NCBI RefSeq assembly: GCF_001969855.1
Contig: NZ_MRBL01000006.1
Span: 1 to 64,000 of the forward strand
DNA: 64,000 nucleotides
Source: Bacillus haynesii
GTDB taxonomy: Bacteria > Bacillota > Bacilli > Bacillales > Bacillaceae
Reading direction: 5' to 3'
The notes below the pieces were generated by a model, which was given only the letters and a program-made list of their open reading frames with translations, had not been told where the DNA came from and made no database searches. Made by a program: the position numbers and the translations under genes. Below are positions 17,172 through 26,273 of the stretch, in pieces. Within the stretch, counting starts at the first letter, position 1. Each line of letters starts with the position of its first letter.

Positions 17172-17966
17172 TTACGAATCAGAGGCGGGCAAGCGGTCTG
17201 ACAGATCAAGGAGCTCTTCGGAAAAATCGCTTCCTTTCATCGGTACACCGTGTCCCGTCAACAATGCAGCCGGTTTTAATTCCGCCAGCTTTCGAACCGA
17301 GTCCGCCGCTTTTGTCCAGTCCATAGTGAAATAAGCCGGCGGTCCGTTCAGCTCCTGCTTTTGAATCGCCACTTCAAATAGAGACTCCTGTTCAACAGTT
17401 GTAACGGCGTCGCCTGCGATCAAGGTTCTGTCCGACTGCCGGAAAAGCGAAACATGACCCGGTGTATGGCCCGGCGTCTCCATCCATTTCCATCCTTCAA
17501 GAAATGGAAGCGAACCATCTTCATTAAGCTGCTTTACATGGGACGAAATGTTGATGGAGTGCCTCGGAAATAACGGAGACATCTTTGCAACCAGCCCGCT
17601 TTTCACTTGCGGTTTGGCAGGCGGATAATCGGCTTTTCCCGTTAAATAAGGCATTTCTTTCTCATGGGCGTAAACTGGAACCGGCCATGTTTCGAGAAGA
17701 CCTTCCAAAGCGCCGATATGGTCGAAATGTCCGTGCGTCAAAACGATTGCTTTTAGGCGGAAATCGCCGAACCGCTCCTTCGCCTCTCTTAAAATAAATG
17801 GAGCGGACTTGGGCATTCCGGCATCGATTAAAACGGCTTCCCGCGAATCGGGATCGAAAATAAAATACACATTGACGATTTGCACCGTCAAACCGAATAC
17901 ACCTTCGGCATACTCCTCCAGTACCCCGCTGTTGATGGACGTCAAAGGCATGTAAGGATCACTCAT
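17172..17966 (-). CDS. yflN: Metallo-beta-lactamase-fold hydrolase YflN
   Basis: 264 residues from ATG at 17966 (MSDPYMPLTS). A GTG 18 bases upstream would add six residues, but the shorter form starts at a conventional ATG. The metal-binding motif THGHFDH and the later TPGHTPGH and TGHG histidines are intact, so it should be an active hydrolase. Substrate unknown. Located at the yflN position; a second, divergent MBL gene lies immediately upstream. Confidence 0.88.
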   Translation of the reverse strand: MSDPYMPLTSINSGVLEEYAEGVFGLTVQIVNVYFIFDPDSREAVLIDAGMPKSAPFILREAKERFGDFRLKAIVLTHGHFDHIGALEGLLETWPVPVYAHEKEMPYLTGKADYPPAKPQVKSGLVAKMSPLFPRHSINISSHVKQLNEDGSLPFLEGWKWMETPGHTPGHVSLFRQSDRTLIAGDAVTTVEQESLFEVAIQKQELNGPPAYFTMDWTKAADSVRKLAELKPAALLTGHGVPMKGSDFSEELLDLSDRLPASDS

Positions 17967-18070
17967 TATGTTCACCACACTCACTTATCCTATATTTTAT
18001 TACTTTGCACATTTGACTGGAGGATATGCATCGATGAGCACCTTTTAAAAAATGAAGGAGGGATAAATCA

Positions 18071-18853
18071 ATGGGAGATGGTCAGTGGTTTACTGTGACA
18101 GAGCTTGATGAATCTACATATGCGATCAGCGAATACGGGCATTGGGAAAATGTGCACTCTTATTTGCTTATTGGGGAGAAGGAAGCCGTTTTAATTGATA
18201 CAGGTCTTGGCATCGGCAGCATGAAGACTGTAACGGACGGTCTGACCGATCTGCCGGTCAGCGTCATCACAACCCATGTCCATTGGGATCACATCGGAAG
18301 TCACGGTGAATATCAGCGCATTTACGTCCATGAAGCTGAGAAAGAATGGTTGACGGACGGAATCAAAGGGCTTCCGATTGAACAAATTCGCCGCGATGTC
18401 TCGCGAGATATCACCAAGCCTGTTCCGGCCGGCTTTTCCGCTGAGACATACACCCCGTTCAGAGGCGAACCGTCAGGAACGCTGCAAGACGGCGATACGG
18501 TCGGCTGCGATTCAAGGCCGCTTGTTATTTATCACACGCCCGGACACTCACCGGGGCATATCTGTATCTTTGAACCAGCGTCAGGCTACTTGTTTACCGG
18601 CGATCTGCTGTATACCGGAGCTCCCATCTATGCATTCTATCCGACGACTGATCCGGCACAATTGGTTCAGTCGCTTGAAAAAATTTCGGCTATCGGGCGC
18701 GTGAAAAAGGTTTTCGGCGGGCATCATCAGCTCGGCCTTGATCACGACATTTTACAGGAAGCCGGGCATGCGGCCCAGCATTTGAAGAAGCATGGGTTTG
18801 CAAAGCATGGCACAGGCATGCACAGATTTAAGAGCCTGATCTTTCAGTTTTAA
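18071..18853 (+). CDS. Metallo-beta-lactamase-fold hydrolase
   Basis: 260 residues, start behind a strong GGAGGG. Metal motif THVHWDHIGSH, then HTPGHSPGH, GDLLYTG and a terminal GGHHQ, all intact. It is only distantly similar to the divergent yflN product, so not a recent duplicate. Family members include thiol-ester and lactone hydrolases; nothing here fixes the substrate. Confidence 0.88.
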   Translation: MGDGQWFTVTELDESTYAISEYGHWENVHSYLLIGEKEAVLIDTGLGIGSMKTVTDGLTDLPVSVITTHVHWDHIGSHGEYQRIYVHEAEKEWLTDGIKGLPIEQIRRDVSRDITKPVPAGFSAETYTPFRGEPSGTLQDGDTVGCDSRPLVIYHTPGHSPGHICIFEPASGYLFTGDLLYTGAPIYAFYPTTDPAQLVQSLEKISAIGRVKKVFGGHHQLGLDHDILQEAGHAAQHLKKHGFAKHGTGMHRFKSLIFQF

Positions 18854-18857
18854 CTAA

Positions 18858-18892
18858 AAAAGATGATTGCCCTGGCGGGAAACCATCTTTCG
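18858..18892 (+). terminator. Terminator between the MBL and VanZ-like genes
   Basis: aaagatg / catcttt arms around an 18-base loop; lies between convergent genes. Weak U-tract. Confidence 0.6.
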
Positions 18893-18898
18893 CTTTCT

Positions 18899-19477
18899 TC
18901 AAAAATGCAGACCTTTCCTGTGGGATCCTGATCCTTTAGCTCCAAACATGAAAGACGTCAGCCAAAAACCGATTACACCGCCGGCCGTATTTAAAATTAA
19001 ATCATCCACATTAAAGGTTCTCGCCATTATTAACCCAGTCACAGATAGCACAAGCTGGAGACTCTCAATCAAAAAGCTCGTCAAAAAAACAAAAACTGCC
19101 GCTTTTTTCAGCGAAGTTTTTCTCCATAGAACGGAAAGATACACACCTAAAGGAATGAGCAATAAAACATTAAAAAATGTAAGCTTGACGGAATTCAAAA
19201 AAAACCAATCAAATCCGCTCTGCTGATACATTTGCACCCATTCAGCGACAAAATAAAACGGAATTAGCTGAATGTTCATTTGAGCGTATGCCGGCTGCGG
19301 CGGAATGTTAATACCGCCTATCGTATAGTGATAAACGACGCTCAAATAAACAATAAAACTGGCAAACACCATTTTTCTAAAAAAACTTGTCTTTTTTCGG
19401 TTTTTCACAATGTCGTACAAAAAGTAGACGATTGCATACACGAAACCGAGCAGCATGAAATCAACTGACCAAAACAT
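18899..19477 (-). CDS. VanZ-like membrane protein
   Basis: 192 residues with five hydrophobic segments. It carries the VanZ core: NVLLLIPLGVYLSVL, the SFLIESLQL segment and FNVDDLILNTAGGVIGFW. VanZ proteins affect glycopeptide or lipopeptide susceptibility in some bacteria, but most chromosomal homologues have no assigned job. Start behind AAGGGGGTGA. Confidence 0.88.
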   Translation of the reverse strand: MFWSVDFMLLGFVYAIVYFLYDIVKNRKKTSFFRKMVFASFIVYLSVVYHYTIGGINIPPQPAYAQMNIQLIPFYFVAEWVQMYQQSGFDWFFLNSVKLTFFNVLLLIPLGVYLSVLWRKTSLKKAAVFVFLTSFLIESLQLVLSVTGLIMARTFNVDDLILNTAGGVIGFWLTSFMFGAKGSGSHRKGLHF

Positions 19478-19595
19478 TGAAGTTCACCCCCTTACGTCAC
19501 CATCGTTCAGTGCATAAAGGTTATAACTGACTTAAATGCACCCTTTTACGACCATAAATTGTGGAATTTCAAATCAACAGCATCGAAATGAACAT

Positions 19596-19626
19596 AAAAA
19601 GAAGGACAGGATCTCTCCCGCCCTTC
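19596..19626 (-). terminator. Terminator after yflS
   Basis: GAAGG...CCTTC arms with an inner GGA/TCC pair, followed leftward by TTTTT. Confidence 0.7.
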
Positions 19627-19629
19627 ATT

Positions 19630-21066
19630 TTACCATATACCCAACAATTTCCACCATAATCCTCCGACAACAAGCCATGTCACAATATGAACAATCGACA
19701 AGATGAAGCCGATTGACCACCATTTGCTTTGTGGAATATAGCCAGCCCCGAAAAAGACGGGAGCCGCTCCAGCTCCGTAGTGCGTCGTCGAAGCAAAAAG
19801 GTTGCTGAAAAACGCAAGGCTTAATGCTGCGAGCAACGGCGGAGCGCCTGCAGCGATAATCACTGCGAGAAAGGCCGAATACATCGCACTGATATGAGCG
19901 GTTGCACTCGCAAAGAAATAATGCGAATAATAGTAAACCACAATTAAAATGAGAAATGCACTGACCCAGGAGAATCCTGAAACATACGATTTCATCGCAT
20001 CGCTGAACCAGCCGACCATGCCGAGTTCATTCAGGAAGCTTGCCAGCATGACAAGCGCGGCAAACCATGTCAGCGTATCCCATGCGCCTTGTTCTTTCTT
20101 AATATCGTCCCACGTCAGAACCTGCGTCAAAAGCAGGACGGCTAAACCGATTAATGCCGTTGTCGTCGCGTCGATATTCATGTTGCCCCCGAAAATCCAT
20201 AAAAAAAGGACGAGCAGAAAGACCCCGACCATTGCGAGTTCCGATTTTTTGAACGGGCCCATCTCTTTCAGCTTCTCCGTTGCGATTTTTGCCGCATCAG
20301 GCGTTTCTTTCACCTCAGGCGGATACAGCTTATAAATGACAAGCGGGGTGATGATTAAGCTGACAAGTCCCGGGACGATGGCCGCCACAGCCCAGCTTGT
20401 CCAGGTCAGATTCACACCTGCCACATCATGGGCAAGTTTGGCAATCAGCGGGTTCGCCGCCATAGCCGTTAAGAACATCGCTGAAGTGATCAAGTTCCCC
20501 TGAAAGCCCACCTTCAGCAAGAAAGCGCCGATGCGCCGTTCCGTGCCGTCCTTGGGCGTCGACTGAAAAGTTTCGGATAACGAACGGATAATCGGAAAGA
20601 TAATTCCCCCGGCCCGCGCGGTGTTACTCGGGATTGCCGGCGACAAAATCAAATCGCTGACAAGAAGTGAATACGAGAGTCCGAGTGTTTTCTTGCCGAA
20701 CATCCGCACAAACAAATAGGCGATTCGCGCACCTAAACCGGTTTTGATGAATCCCCGTGAAATAAAAAAGGCAATAACGATCAGCCAAATCGTCTTGTTT
20801 CCAAACCCGCTGAGCGTTTCTTCAATTGACAGCGTTCCGGTGAGCGCCGTGACCGCCAATGCGAATACGGCGATTGCTCCCATCGGCAGCGGTTTTGATA
20901 TAAAGCCGATAATCGTTGCCACAAAGATTGCAAATAAGTGCCATGCTTTCGGGTCCAATCCGGCGGGCGACGGAATAAACCAAATCACCGCTCCGACTAA
21001 AATCGTGACCGCAAGAGGAATGATGTTCAGTGCCGATTTTTGTTCTGCATCTTTTTCTTTAGCCAC
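19630..21066 (-). CDS. yflS: DASS-family dicarboxylate transporter YflS
   Basis: 478 residues, about twelve membrane segments, GTG start behind AGGAGG. Recognisable regions are IPSNTARAGGIIFPI and the C-terminal ASTTHYGAGAAPVFFGAGY, typical of the 2-oxoglutarate/malate translocator branch. The length equals B. subtilis YflS, a proposed malate carrier. No two-component genes accompany it here, unlike B. subtilis where a citrate system lies nearby. Confidence 0.9.
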   Translation of the reverse strand: MAKEKDAEQKSALNIIPLAVTILVGAVIWFIPSPAGLDPKAWHLFAIFVATIIGFISKPLPMGAIAVFALAVTALTGTLSIEETLSGFGNKTIWLIVIAFFISRGFIKTGLGARIAYLFVRMFGKKTLGLSYSLLVSDLILSPAIPSNTARAGGIIFPIIRSLSETFQSTPKDGTERRIGAFLLKVGFQGNLITSAMFLTAMAANPLIAKLAHDVAGVNLTWTSWAVAAIVPGLVSLIITPLVIYKLYPPEVKETPDAAKIATEKLKEMGPFKKSELAMVGVFLLVLFLWIFGGNMNIDATTTALIGLAVLLLTQVLTWDDIKKEQGAWDTLTWFAALVMLASFLNELGMVGWFSDAMKSYVSGFSWVSAFLILIVVYYYSHYFFASATAHISAMYSAFLAVIIAAGAPPLLAALSLAFFSNLFASTTHYGAGAAPVFFGAGYIPQSKWWSIGFILSIVHIVTWLVVGGLWWKLLGIW

Positions 21067-21143
21067 AACCTTTTCCTCCTATTCATATCGTTTTCGTTTA
21101 TTATTCTACTCCTTTCCAGCCATCATTCAAATTTTATTTTATT

Positions 21144-21170
21144 AAAAAAACTGCCGATCTTGTCGGCAGT
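21144..21170 (-). terminator. Terminator after yflT
   Basis: actgccga / tcggcagt stem with a 5-base loop; followed leftward by seven T. Confidence 0.9.
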
Positions 21171-21177
21171 CTGCAAT

Positions 21178-21525
21178 TTATACCCAGGATTTCACTTTTT
21201 CATGATCCGTGACGAAGAGGAGGACGTTTCCTTCATCAAGCTGCTTCTCGAATTGTTCTGCTTCCTGTTTTGAAAAGCCGATCTCATGAATTTTATTGCG
21301 GAGTTCGTCCCCTTTTTTGTTGAAGATATTGCCGACGGCATTTTTAATGCCTGTCTCTTCGGCTCCGATCGTATTGGCATCCGCGTTGTCCGCAAGTCTT
21401 TCAGTACGGTCGTCATCATGTGATAGAACGTAAATATCTTCTCTTGCAACTCCGATTTCCCTGAGTTCCTCAACATCCTTCATCAGTTTTTCATCATTAG
21501 TATATTGTCTTACTACTGGTTTCAT
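21178..21525 (-). CDS. yflT: General stress protein YflT
   Basis: 115 residues, acidic and soluble, with the general-stress-protein pattern (MKPVVRQYTNDEKLMKDVEE, then ADNADANTIGAEETGIKNAV). B. subtilis YflT is heat- and ethanol-induced through sigma-B. A good sigma-B promoter lies directly upstream here. Biochemical function unknown. Confidence 0.93.
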   Translation of the reverse strand: MKPVVRQYTNDEKLMKDVEELREIGVAREDIYVLSHDDDRTERLADNADANTIGAEETGIKNAVGNIFNKKGDELRNKIHEIGFSKQEAEQFEKQLDEGNVLLFVTDHEKVKSWV

Positions 21526-21562
21526 ATGAATCTCCTCCCTTTTTTCATGTTGTATTTAAGAC

Positions 21563-21587
21563 TTACCCTTTGTTCACGCACCTAAAC
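21563..21587 (-). promoter_or_regulatory. Sigma-B promoter of yflT
   Basis: Minus strand GTTTAG (21582-21587), 13-base spacer, GGGTAA (21563-21568). This fits GTTTAA-N12-14-GGGTAT closely and matches the known regulation of yflT. Confidence 0.82.
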
Positions 21588-21721
21588 GAATGAATGCTCT
21601 GTCATGACATTTTCATTTCAATGTTACAATTGTTATAAATTTTCAGATAAAACGTTTGAAAGGATTGACATTTCAGGTACATTAACAAATAGACAAGGCT
21701 TTTAGATGGGGTGATTGAAGC

Positions 21722-22105
21722 GTGTATTATTTTTCACCGGAACAGCAATATAACGCATGGATTATTAGCGATTTGGTCAAGCAGATTTTTTCAAGAGAAG
21801 GTCATCAAGAAGCTGACACTCATCGATTTGAATCATTTGCCGCCAGACGATTCGGCATCAATATTGATTACGTCTTTTCAATCATCATGAATATCGGCGA
21901 TCCGGAAGAAAGGAGAACAGCAAGCAGCACCGAAGACCTCCTCTCTTCTTATCTTCTGTCATTGCTTCCTTTTATCACAAAAGACATGTTTCAATTTTCA
22001 AGAGAAAATGCCAATCAATATCTTTTAAATGAAAGAAATGCTGATGTTTTTCATCTTTTTCTGCCCGATTCTGTGCTGAAAAAAACCTTTCGTGCAATCC
22101 GCTGA
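21722..22105 (+). CDS. Hypothetical protein, possibly YfmB
   Basis: 127 residues (MYYFSPEQQYNAWIISDLVK...), GTG start behind GGGGTGA. Soluble, with amphipathic helices; no catalytic motif that I can name. Between yflT and yfmJ, B. subtilis carries yfmB, of similar size, so orthology is possible but from position only. Confidence 0.7.
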   Translation: MYYFSPEQQYNAWIISDLVKQIFSREGHQEADTHRFESFAARRFGINIDYVFSIIMNIGDPEERRTASSTEDLLSSYLLSLLPFITKDMFQFSRENANQYLLNERNADVFHLFLPDSVLKKTFRAIR

Positions 22106-22161
22106 TCTTTTGCAAAACCTCTTTTTTACGTGATAAGTTATAAGTAAAAGGAGGAATCATT

Positions 22162-23184
22162 ATGCCGCAAAAACAAATTGAACTCGCAAGACGTCCACAG
22201 GGCATACCTGTGATGGACGATTTTCGTATAAAAGAAACGGAAATTCCGGAAGCAAAAAACGGAGAAGTGCTTGTCAAAACGCTCTATGTCTCAGTGGACC
22301 CTTATATGAGGGGAAGAATGCAGGATACGAAATCCTATGTGGAGCCCTTTCCACTTGATGAAGTGATCACCGGGGGCGTGATCGGCGAAGTGATATCTGC
22401 AAAAGGAGACAAGCTCAAAAAAGGGGATATTGTTTTGAGCCGCTTGGGCTGGCAGGAGTATTCAGCGGTTCGCGAAGACGATCTGCAGAAAATCGATCCG
22501 TCCCTCGCGCCTGTTACCGCTTTTCTTGGGATTCTCGGCATGACCGGTTTGACGGCTTATTTCGGGCTTTTGGACATCGGACAGCCAAAAGCCGGTGAAA
22601 CGGTTGTTGTCTCCGGGGCCGCCGGAGCAGTCGGCTCCGCCGTCGGACAAATCGCCAAAATCAAAGGGGCGAGAGTCGTCGGTATTGCAGGCTCTGATGA
22701 AAAAACGGCATACTTAAAAGAAAAGCTCGGTTTTGATGAAGCAATCAATTATAAAACAACGGAAAATATCGCTTCAGCGCTTGAACAAGCTTGTCCGGAC
22801 GGTGTCGATGTTTACTTTGACAACGTCGGAGGCACGATTTCAGATGCCGTCTTCACCATGATCAATAAGTCTGCACGAATTCCGGTCTGCGGGGCGATTT
22901 CTTCTTATAACGTCAAAAGCACAGAAGATGATATGGGGCCGCGCGTACAAACGGCCTTGATTAAATCAAGCGCCTTGATGAAGGGGTTTGTCGTTAACGA
23001 TTACCGGGACCGCTTTCCTGAAGGAATCAAACAGCTCGCCGAATGGGTAAAAAGCGGGCAGCTTCAATATGAGGAAACGATAACAGAAGGTTTCGAGCGG
23101 ATACCTGAGGCATTTTTAGGCTTGTTTGAAGGAAAAAATCTCGGCAAACAGCTGATCAAAGTCGCCGATTCCGACAATGCCTGA
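22162..23184 (+). CDS. yfmJ: NADP-dependent medium-chain oxidoreductase YfmJ
   Basis: 340 residues of the zinc-free MDR branch (leukotriene B4 12-hydroxydehydrogenase / curcumin reductase type). The N-terminal catalytic fold has VSVDPYMRGRM, and the Rossmann motif is SGAAGAVGSAVGQIAK. It reduces alkenals or enones with NADPH; the physiological substrate is unknown. Ribosome site AAAGGAGG. Converges on yfmL. Confidence 0.93.
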   Translation: MPQKQIELARRPQGIPVMDDFRIKETEIPEAKNGEVLVKTLYVSVDPYMRGRMQDTKSYVEPFPLDEVITGGVIGEVISAKGDKLKKGDIVLSRLGWQEYSAVREDDLQKIDPSLAPVTAFLGILGMTGLTAYFGLLDIGQPKAGETVVVSGAAGAVGSAVGQIAKIKGARVVGIAGSDEKTAYLKEKLGFDEAINYKTTENIASALEQACPDGVDVYFDNVGGTISDAVFTMINKSARIPVCGAISSYNVKSTEDDMGPRVQTALIKSSALMKGFVVNDYRDRFPEGIKQLAEWVKSGQLQYEETITEGFERIPEAFLGLFEGKNLGKQLIKVADSDNA

Positions 23185-23200
23185 GCATTCATATAAAAAG

Positions 23201-23223
23201 GAGGCCTGCTGGCGGCAGGCCTC
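23201..23223. terminator. Bidirectional terminator between yfmJ and yfmL
   Basis: gaggcctgc / gcaggcctc stem with T-rich sequence on the + side and A-rich sequence on the other. Confidence 0.85.
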
Positions 23224-23228
23224 TTTCT

Positions 23229-24359
23229 TTACCTTTCAATAATCCGTCCTCTTTCATACACGATCCGCTGAAGCGGGATTTCAAGCTTCTTCGCCAGCTT
23301 TTTCAGCCTTTCCTCTTCAATGTGGTTGACAAGGCTGATCACGGTTCCTTCATTCCCCGCTCTTCCCGTCCTTCCCGACCGGTGGATATAGCCTTCAACG
23401 TTTGGCAAATCGGCGTGGATGACATAAGGGAGATCTTCGATGTCGATCCCGCGCGCTGCGATATCGGTCGCGAGAAGCAGCGTAAACTCGCCTGCCTCAA
23501 ATGCCTGCAATATTTTTGCGCGCTCGATTTTTTTTGCCTCGCTGTGAAGGACGCCGATATCTACATGATGAAATTTGAGCTTTTCGGCATATACGTTTAA
23601 ATTGCCGATGTCTTTAACAAAGACGAGTGCCTGCATGCCTGGAAGCCGCGAGAATTTCTGCAGGATTTTTACCTTATCCCGCTGGTCACATACGAGAAAT
23701 TGATGTTTGACTTTTGCCGATTCTTCTTTCGACCTCTTGATTCTGAGAACTTCCGCATCCTTAGTCATTTCACGAAGCTCGCGTTCGGCATCGTCTTTTA
23801 AAGTCGCTGAAAAACAGAGGAGCTGCCTGTCGCGGAGCGTCGATTTGATGATGCCTTGTATCGTACCGCGATGCTCCGGTGTAAGCAGGTGATCGGTTTC
23901 GTCAAGGACGATCGTTTTCACTTCATGCATTTTCAGCTTTTTCATTTTAATCAGCTCAAATACGCGTCCAGGTGTGCCCGCAATGATGTGCGGGTGTTTT
24001 TTCAGCTTTTCCTGCTGCTTTTTGACATTGGCGCCGCCGATCAGGGTAGCGGCTCTGATATCCGAGCCTTTTTTCCATTCGACGATCACATCAAAAATCT
24101 GCATGACAAGCTCGCGGGACGGAGCCAGAATCACAGCTTGCACGTTCTTTTGATCCGCCTCCAGCTTTTCCAGAATCGGCAGGACGTAAGCGAGCGTTTT
24201 GCCCGTTCCAGTCGGCGACTCGGCGATCACGTCACGCCCGTCCAAAATCAGTTCGACTGCATTTTTTTGGACATTCGTCGGCTCTTGAAAGCCCGATGCC
24301 TTCCAGTTTTCTTGAATAAACGGTTTTGCTTTATTTAAAAATGGCCATCTTTCTGTCAT
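23229..24359 (-). CDS. yfmL: DEAD-box RNA helicase YfmL
   Basis: 376 residues, the compact two-RecA core without long tails. Motifs: Q-motif GFQEPTNVQ, SPTGTGKT (I), VLDETDH (II, DETD rather than DEAD), FSATL (III), and HRSGRTGRAG (VI). B. subtilis YfmL acts in 50S ribosome subunit assembly and cold growth. Length and locus match. Confidence 0.94.
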   Translation of the reverse strand: MTERWPFLNKAKPFIQENWKASGFQEPTNVQKNAVELILDGRDVIAESPTGTGKTLAYVLPILEKLEADQKNVQAVILAPSRELVMQIFDVIVEWKKGSDIRAATLIGGANVKKQQEKLKKHPHIIAGTPGRVFELIKMKKLKMHEVKTIVLDETDHLLTPEHRGTIQGIIKSTLRDRQLLCFSATLKDDAERELREMTKDAEVLRIKRSKEESAKVKHQFLVCDQRDKVKILQKFSRLPGMQALVFVKDIGNLNVYAEKLKFHHVDIGVLHSEAKKIERAKILQAFEAGEFTLLLATDIAARGIDIEDLPYVIHADLPNVEGYIHRSGRTGRAGNEGTVISLVNHIEEERLKKLAKKLEIPLQRIVYERGRIIER

Positions 24360-24494
24360 GTTTTTCTCCTTTTATCAGGTTGATTCTGCTCCTAGTATCT
24401 CAAAACAAAAGCGGCTGCGCAATTTTTCTTTTATTGTTCCCTCTGAGTTCGATATAATCTTATAGAATACAGATTATATTTTGAGGTGCAAAAC

Positions 24495-26051
24495 ATGAGT
24501 TTACTTACAGTCACAAAGCTGAGCCACGGTTTTGGCGACCGGGCGATCTTTCATGATATATCCTTTCGCTTGCTGAAAGGCGAACATGTCGGTCTCATCG
24601 GAGCAAACGGCGAAGGAAAATCGACCTTCATGAATATCATTACAGGCAAACTTGAGCCTGACGAAGGAAAAGTGGAATGGTCCAAAAAGGTTCGGGTCGG
24701 CTATCTTGACCAGCATACATCACTTGAGCGCGGACAAACGATCCGCGACGTGTTGAGAAATGCTTTCCATTATTTGTTTGCGATGGAAGAAGAAATGAAT
24801 GCCATCTATACAAAAATGGGCGAGGCCGACCCCGACGAGCTTGAAAAGCTTCTCGAAGAAGTCGGAACAATCCAGGACGCCCTGACCAACAACGATTTTT
24901 ACGCGATTGACGCAAAAGTTGAAGAAATCGCCCGCGGCCTCGGGCTCAACGATCTCGGCCTTGACAGGGATGTCGCGGATTTGAGCGGCGGTCAGCGGAC
25001 CAAGGTGCTGCTTGCCAAACTGCTCTTGGAAAAGCCCGACATCCTGCTGCTCGATGAGCCGACAAACTATCTGGACGAACAGCATATCGAATGGCTGAAA
25101 CGCTATTTGCAGGAGTACGAGAACGCCTTTATTTTGATTTCTCACGACATTCCGTTTTTAAACAGCGTCATCAATCTGATCTACCATGTGGAAAACCAGG
25201 AGCTGACCCGCTATGTCGGCGACTACAACCAATTCCGCGAAGTATACGAAGTGAAAAAACAGCAGCTTGAAGCCGCCTACAAAAAACAGCAGCAGGAGAT
25301 TTCAGAGCTGAAAGACTTCGTCGCCCGCAACAAAGCACGCGTTAGCACAAGAAATATGGCGATGTCACGGCAAAAAAAGCTCGATAAAATGGATATGATC
25401 GAGCTTCCTTCGGAAAAACCGAAGCCTGAATTTCACTTTAAACAAGCTAGAACATCCGGAAAGCTGATTTTTGAAACGAAAGAGCTCGTCATCGGCTATG
25501 ATGAGCCGCTGTCCCGCCCGCTGAACTTGAGAATGGAGCGCGGCCAAAAAATCGCTCTGTACGGAGCCAACGGCATCGGAAAAACGACATTGCTGAAAAG
25601 CCTCCTGGGTGAAATTTCACCGCTGTCGGGAGAAGTCGAACGCGGCGAGCACCTTCATATCGGCTATTTCGAGCAGGAAGTCAAAGAGACCAACAACAAC
25701 ACATGCATAGAAGAAGTGTGGAACGACTTTCCGTCCTTTACACAGTACGAAATCCGCGCGGCCCTGGCGAAGTGCGGATTGACGACAAAACATATCGAAA
25801 GCAGGGTTTCCGTATTAAGCGGCGGGGAAAAAGCGAAAGTCAGACTATGCAAGCTTATCAATTCAGAAACGAACCTGCTTGTACTCGATGAACCGACAAA
25901 CCACCTTGATGTGGAAGCAAAAGAAGAATTAAAACGAGCTTTGAAAGAATACAAAGGCTCCGTCCTGCTCATCTCTCACGAACCTGAATTCTATATGGAC
26001 ATCGCGACAGAAACATGGAATTGCGAGTCATGGACAACGAAAGTTTTATAA
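24495..26051 (+). CDS. yfmM: ABC-F ribosome-associated ATPase YfmM
   Basis: 518 residues from ATG 24495 (MSLLTVTKLSHG), nine bases after GAGGTG. Two ATP-binding cassettes: Walker A GANGEGKST and GANGIGKTT; signatures LSGGQRTKV and LSGGEKAKV; a charged P-site linker lies between. No membrane segments, so it is not a transporter. ABC-F proteins bind the ribosomal E site and relieve stalling. Synteny and size match B. subtilis YfmM. Confidence 0.94.
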   Translation: MSLLTVTKLSHGFGDRAIFHDISFRLLKGEHVGLIGANGEGKSTFMNIITGKLEPDEGKVEWSKKVRVGYLDQHTSLERGQTIRDVLRNAFHYLFAMEEEMNAIYTKMGEADPDELEKLLEEVGTIQDALTNNDFYAIDAKVEEIARGLGLNDLGLDRDVADLSGGQRTKVLLAKLLLEKPDILLLDEPTNYLDEQHIEWLKRYLQEYENAFILISHDIPFLNSVINLIYHVENQELTRYVGDYNQFREVYEVKKQQLEAAYKKQQQEISELKDFVARNKARVSTRNMAMSRQKKLDKMDMIELPSEKPKPEFHFKQARTSGKLIFETKELVIGYDEPLSRPLNLRMERGQKIALYGANGIGKTTLLKSLLGEISPLSGEVERGEHLHIGYFEQEVKETNNNTCIEEVWNDFPSFTQYEIRAALAKCGLTTKHIESRVSVLSGGEKAKVRLCKLINSETNLLVLDEPTNHLDVEAKEELKRALKEYKGSVLLISHEPEFYMDIATETWNCESWTTKVL

Positions 26052-26062
26052 ACAAGCTTTCA

Positions 26063-26237
26063 GATTGTTGACAAAATCCCAAAACGACTTTTAGTTTTGG
26101 GATTTTGTCATCCTTTCAGCGTGATTGAAAACCCTTGCAGTCTAGGAAGGCCGAGCATCGGAGCGCAGCGAATGTTGGAATTCGTGAGCACCGACGCGCA
26201 GGCCTGACAACGAATGCGAGGGTTTCTCGACACGCTG
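26063..26237. repeat. Dispersed structured repeat, copy 2 (short form, 175 bp)
   Basis: Nearly identical to the copy at 27512-27687 (about two or three differences). Same left end (agattgttgac), same 17-base palindrome arms (tgacaaaatcccaaaac / gttttgggattttgtca), same right end (cgacacgctg). It lies in the convergent gap between yfmM and yfmO. On its left is aaacaagcttt, the same as the right arm of the complete terminator that follows on its right. A partial hairpin duplication is therefore still visible. Confidence 0.9.
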
Positions 26238-26238
26238 A

Positions 26239-26271
26239 AGCTTGTTTCCTTTTAGGGAAACAAGCTTTTTT
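26239..26271. terminator. Terminator between yfmM and yfmO
   Basis: agcttgtttcc / ggaaacaagct stem with a T-run on the + strand. It lies right of repeat copy 2 and 3' of both convergent genes. Confidence 0.85.
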
Positions 26272-26273
26272 CA

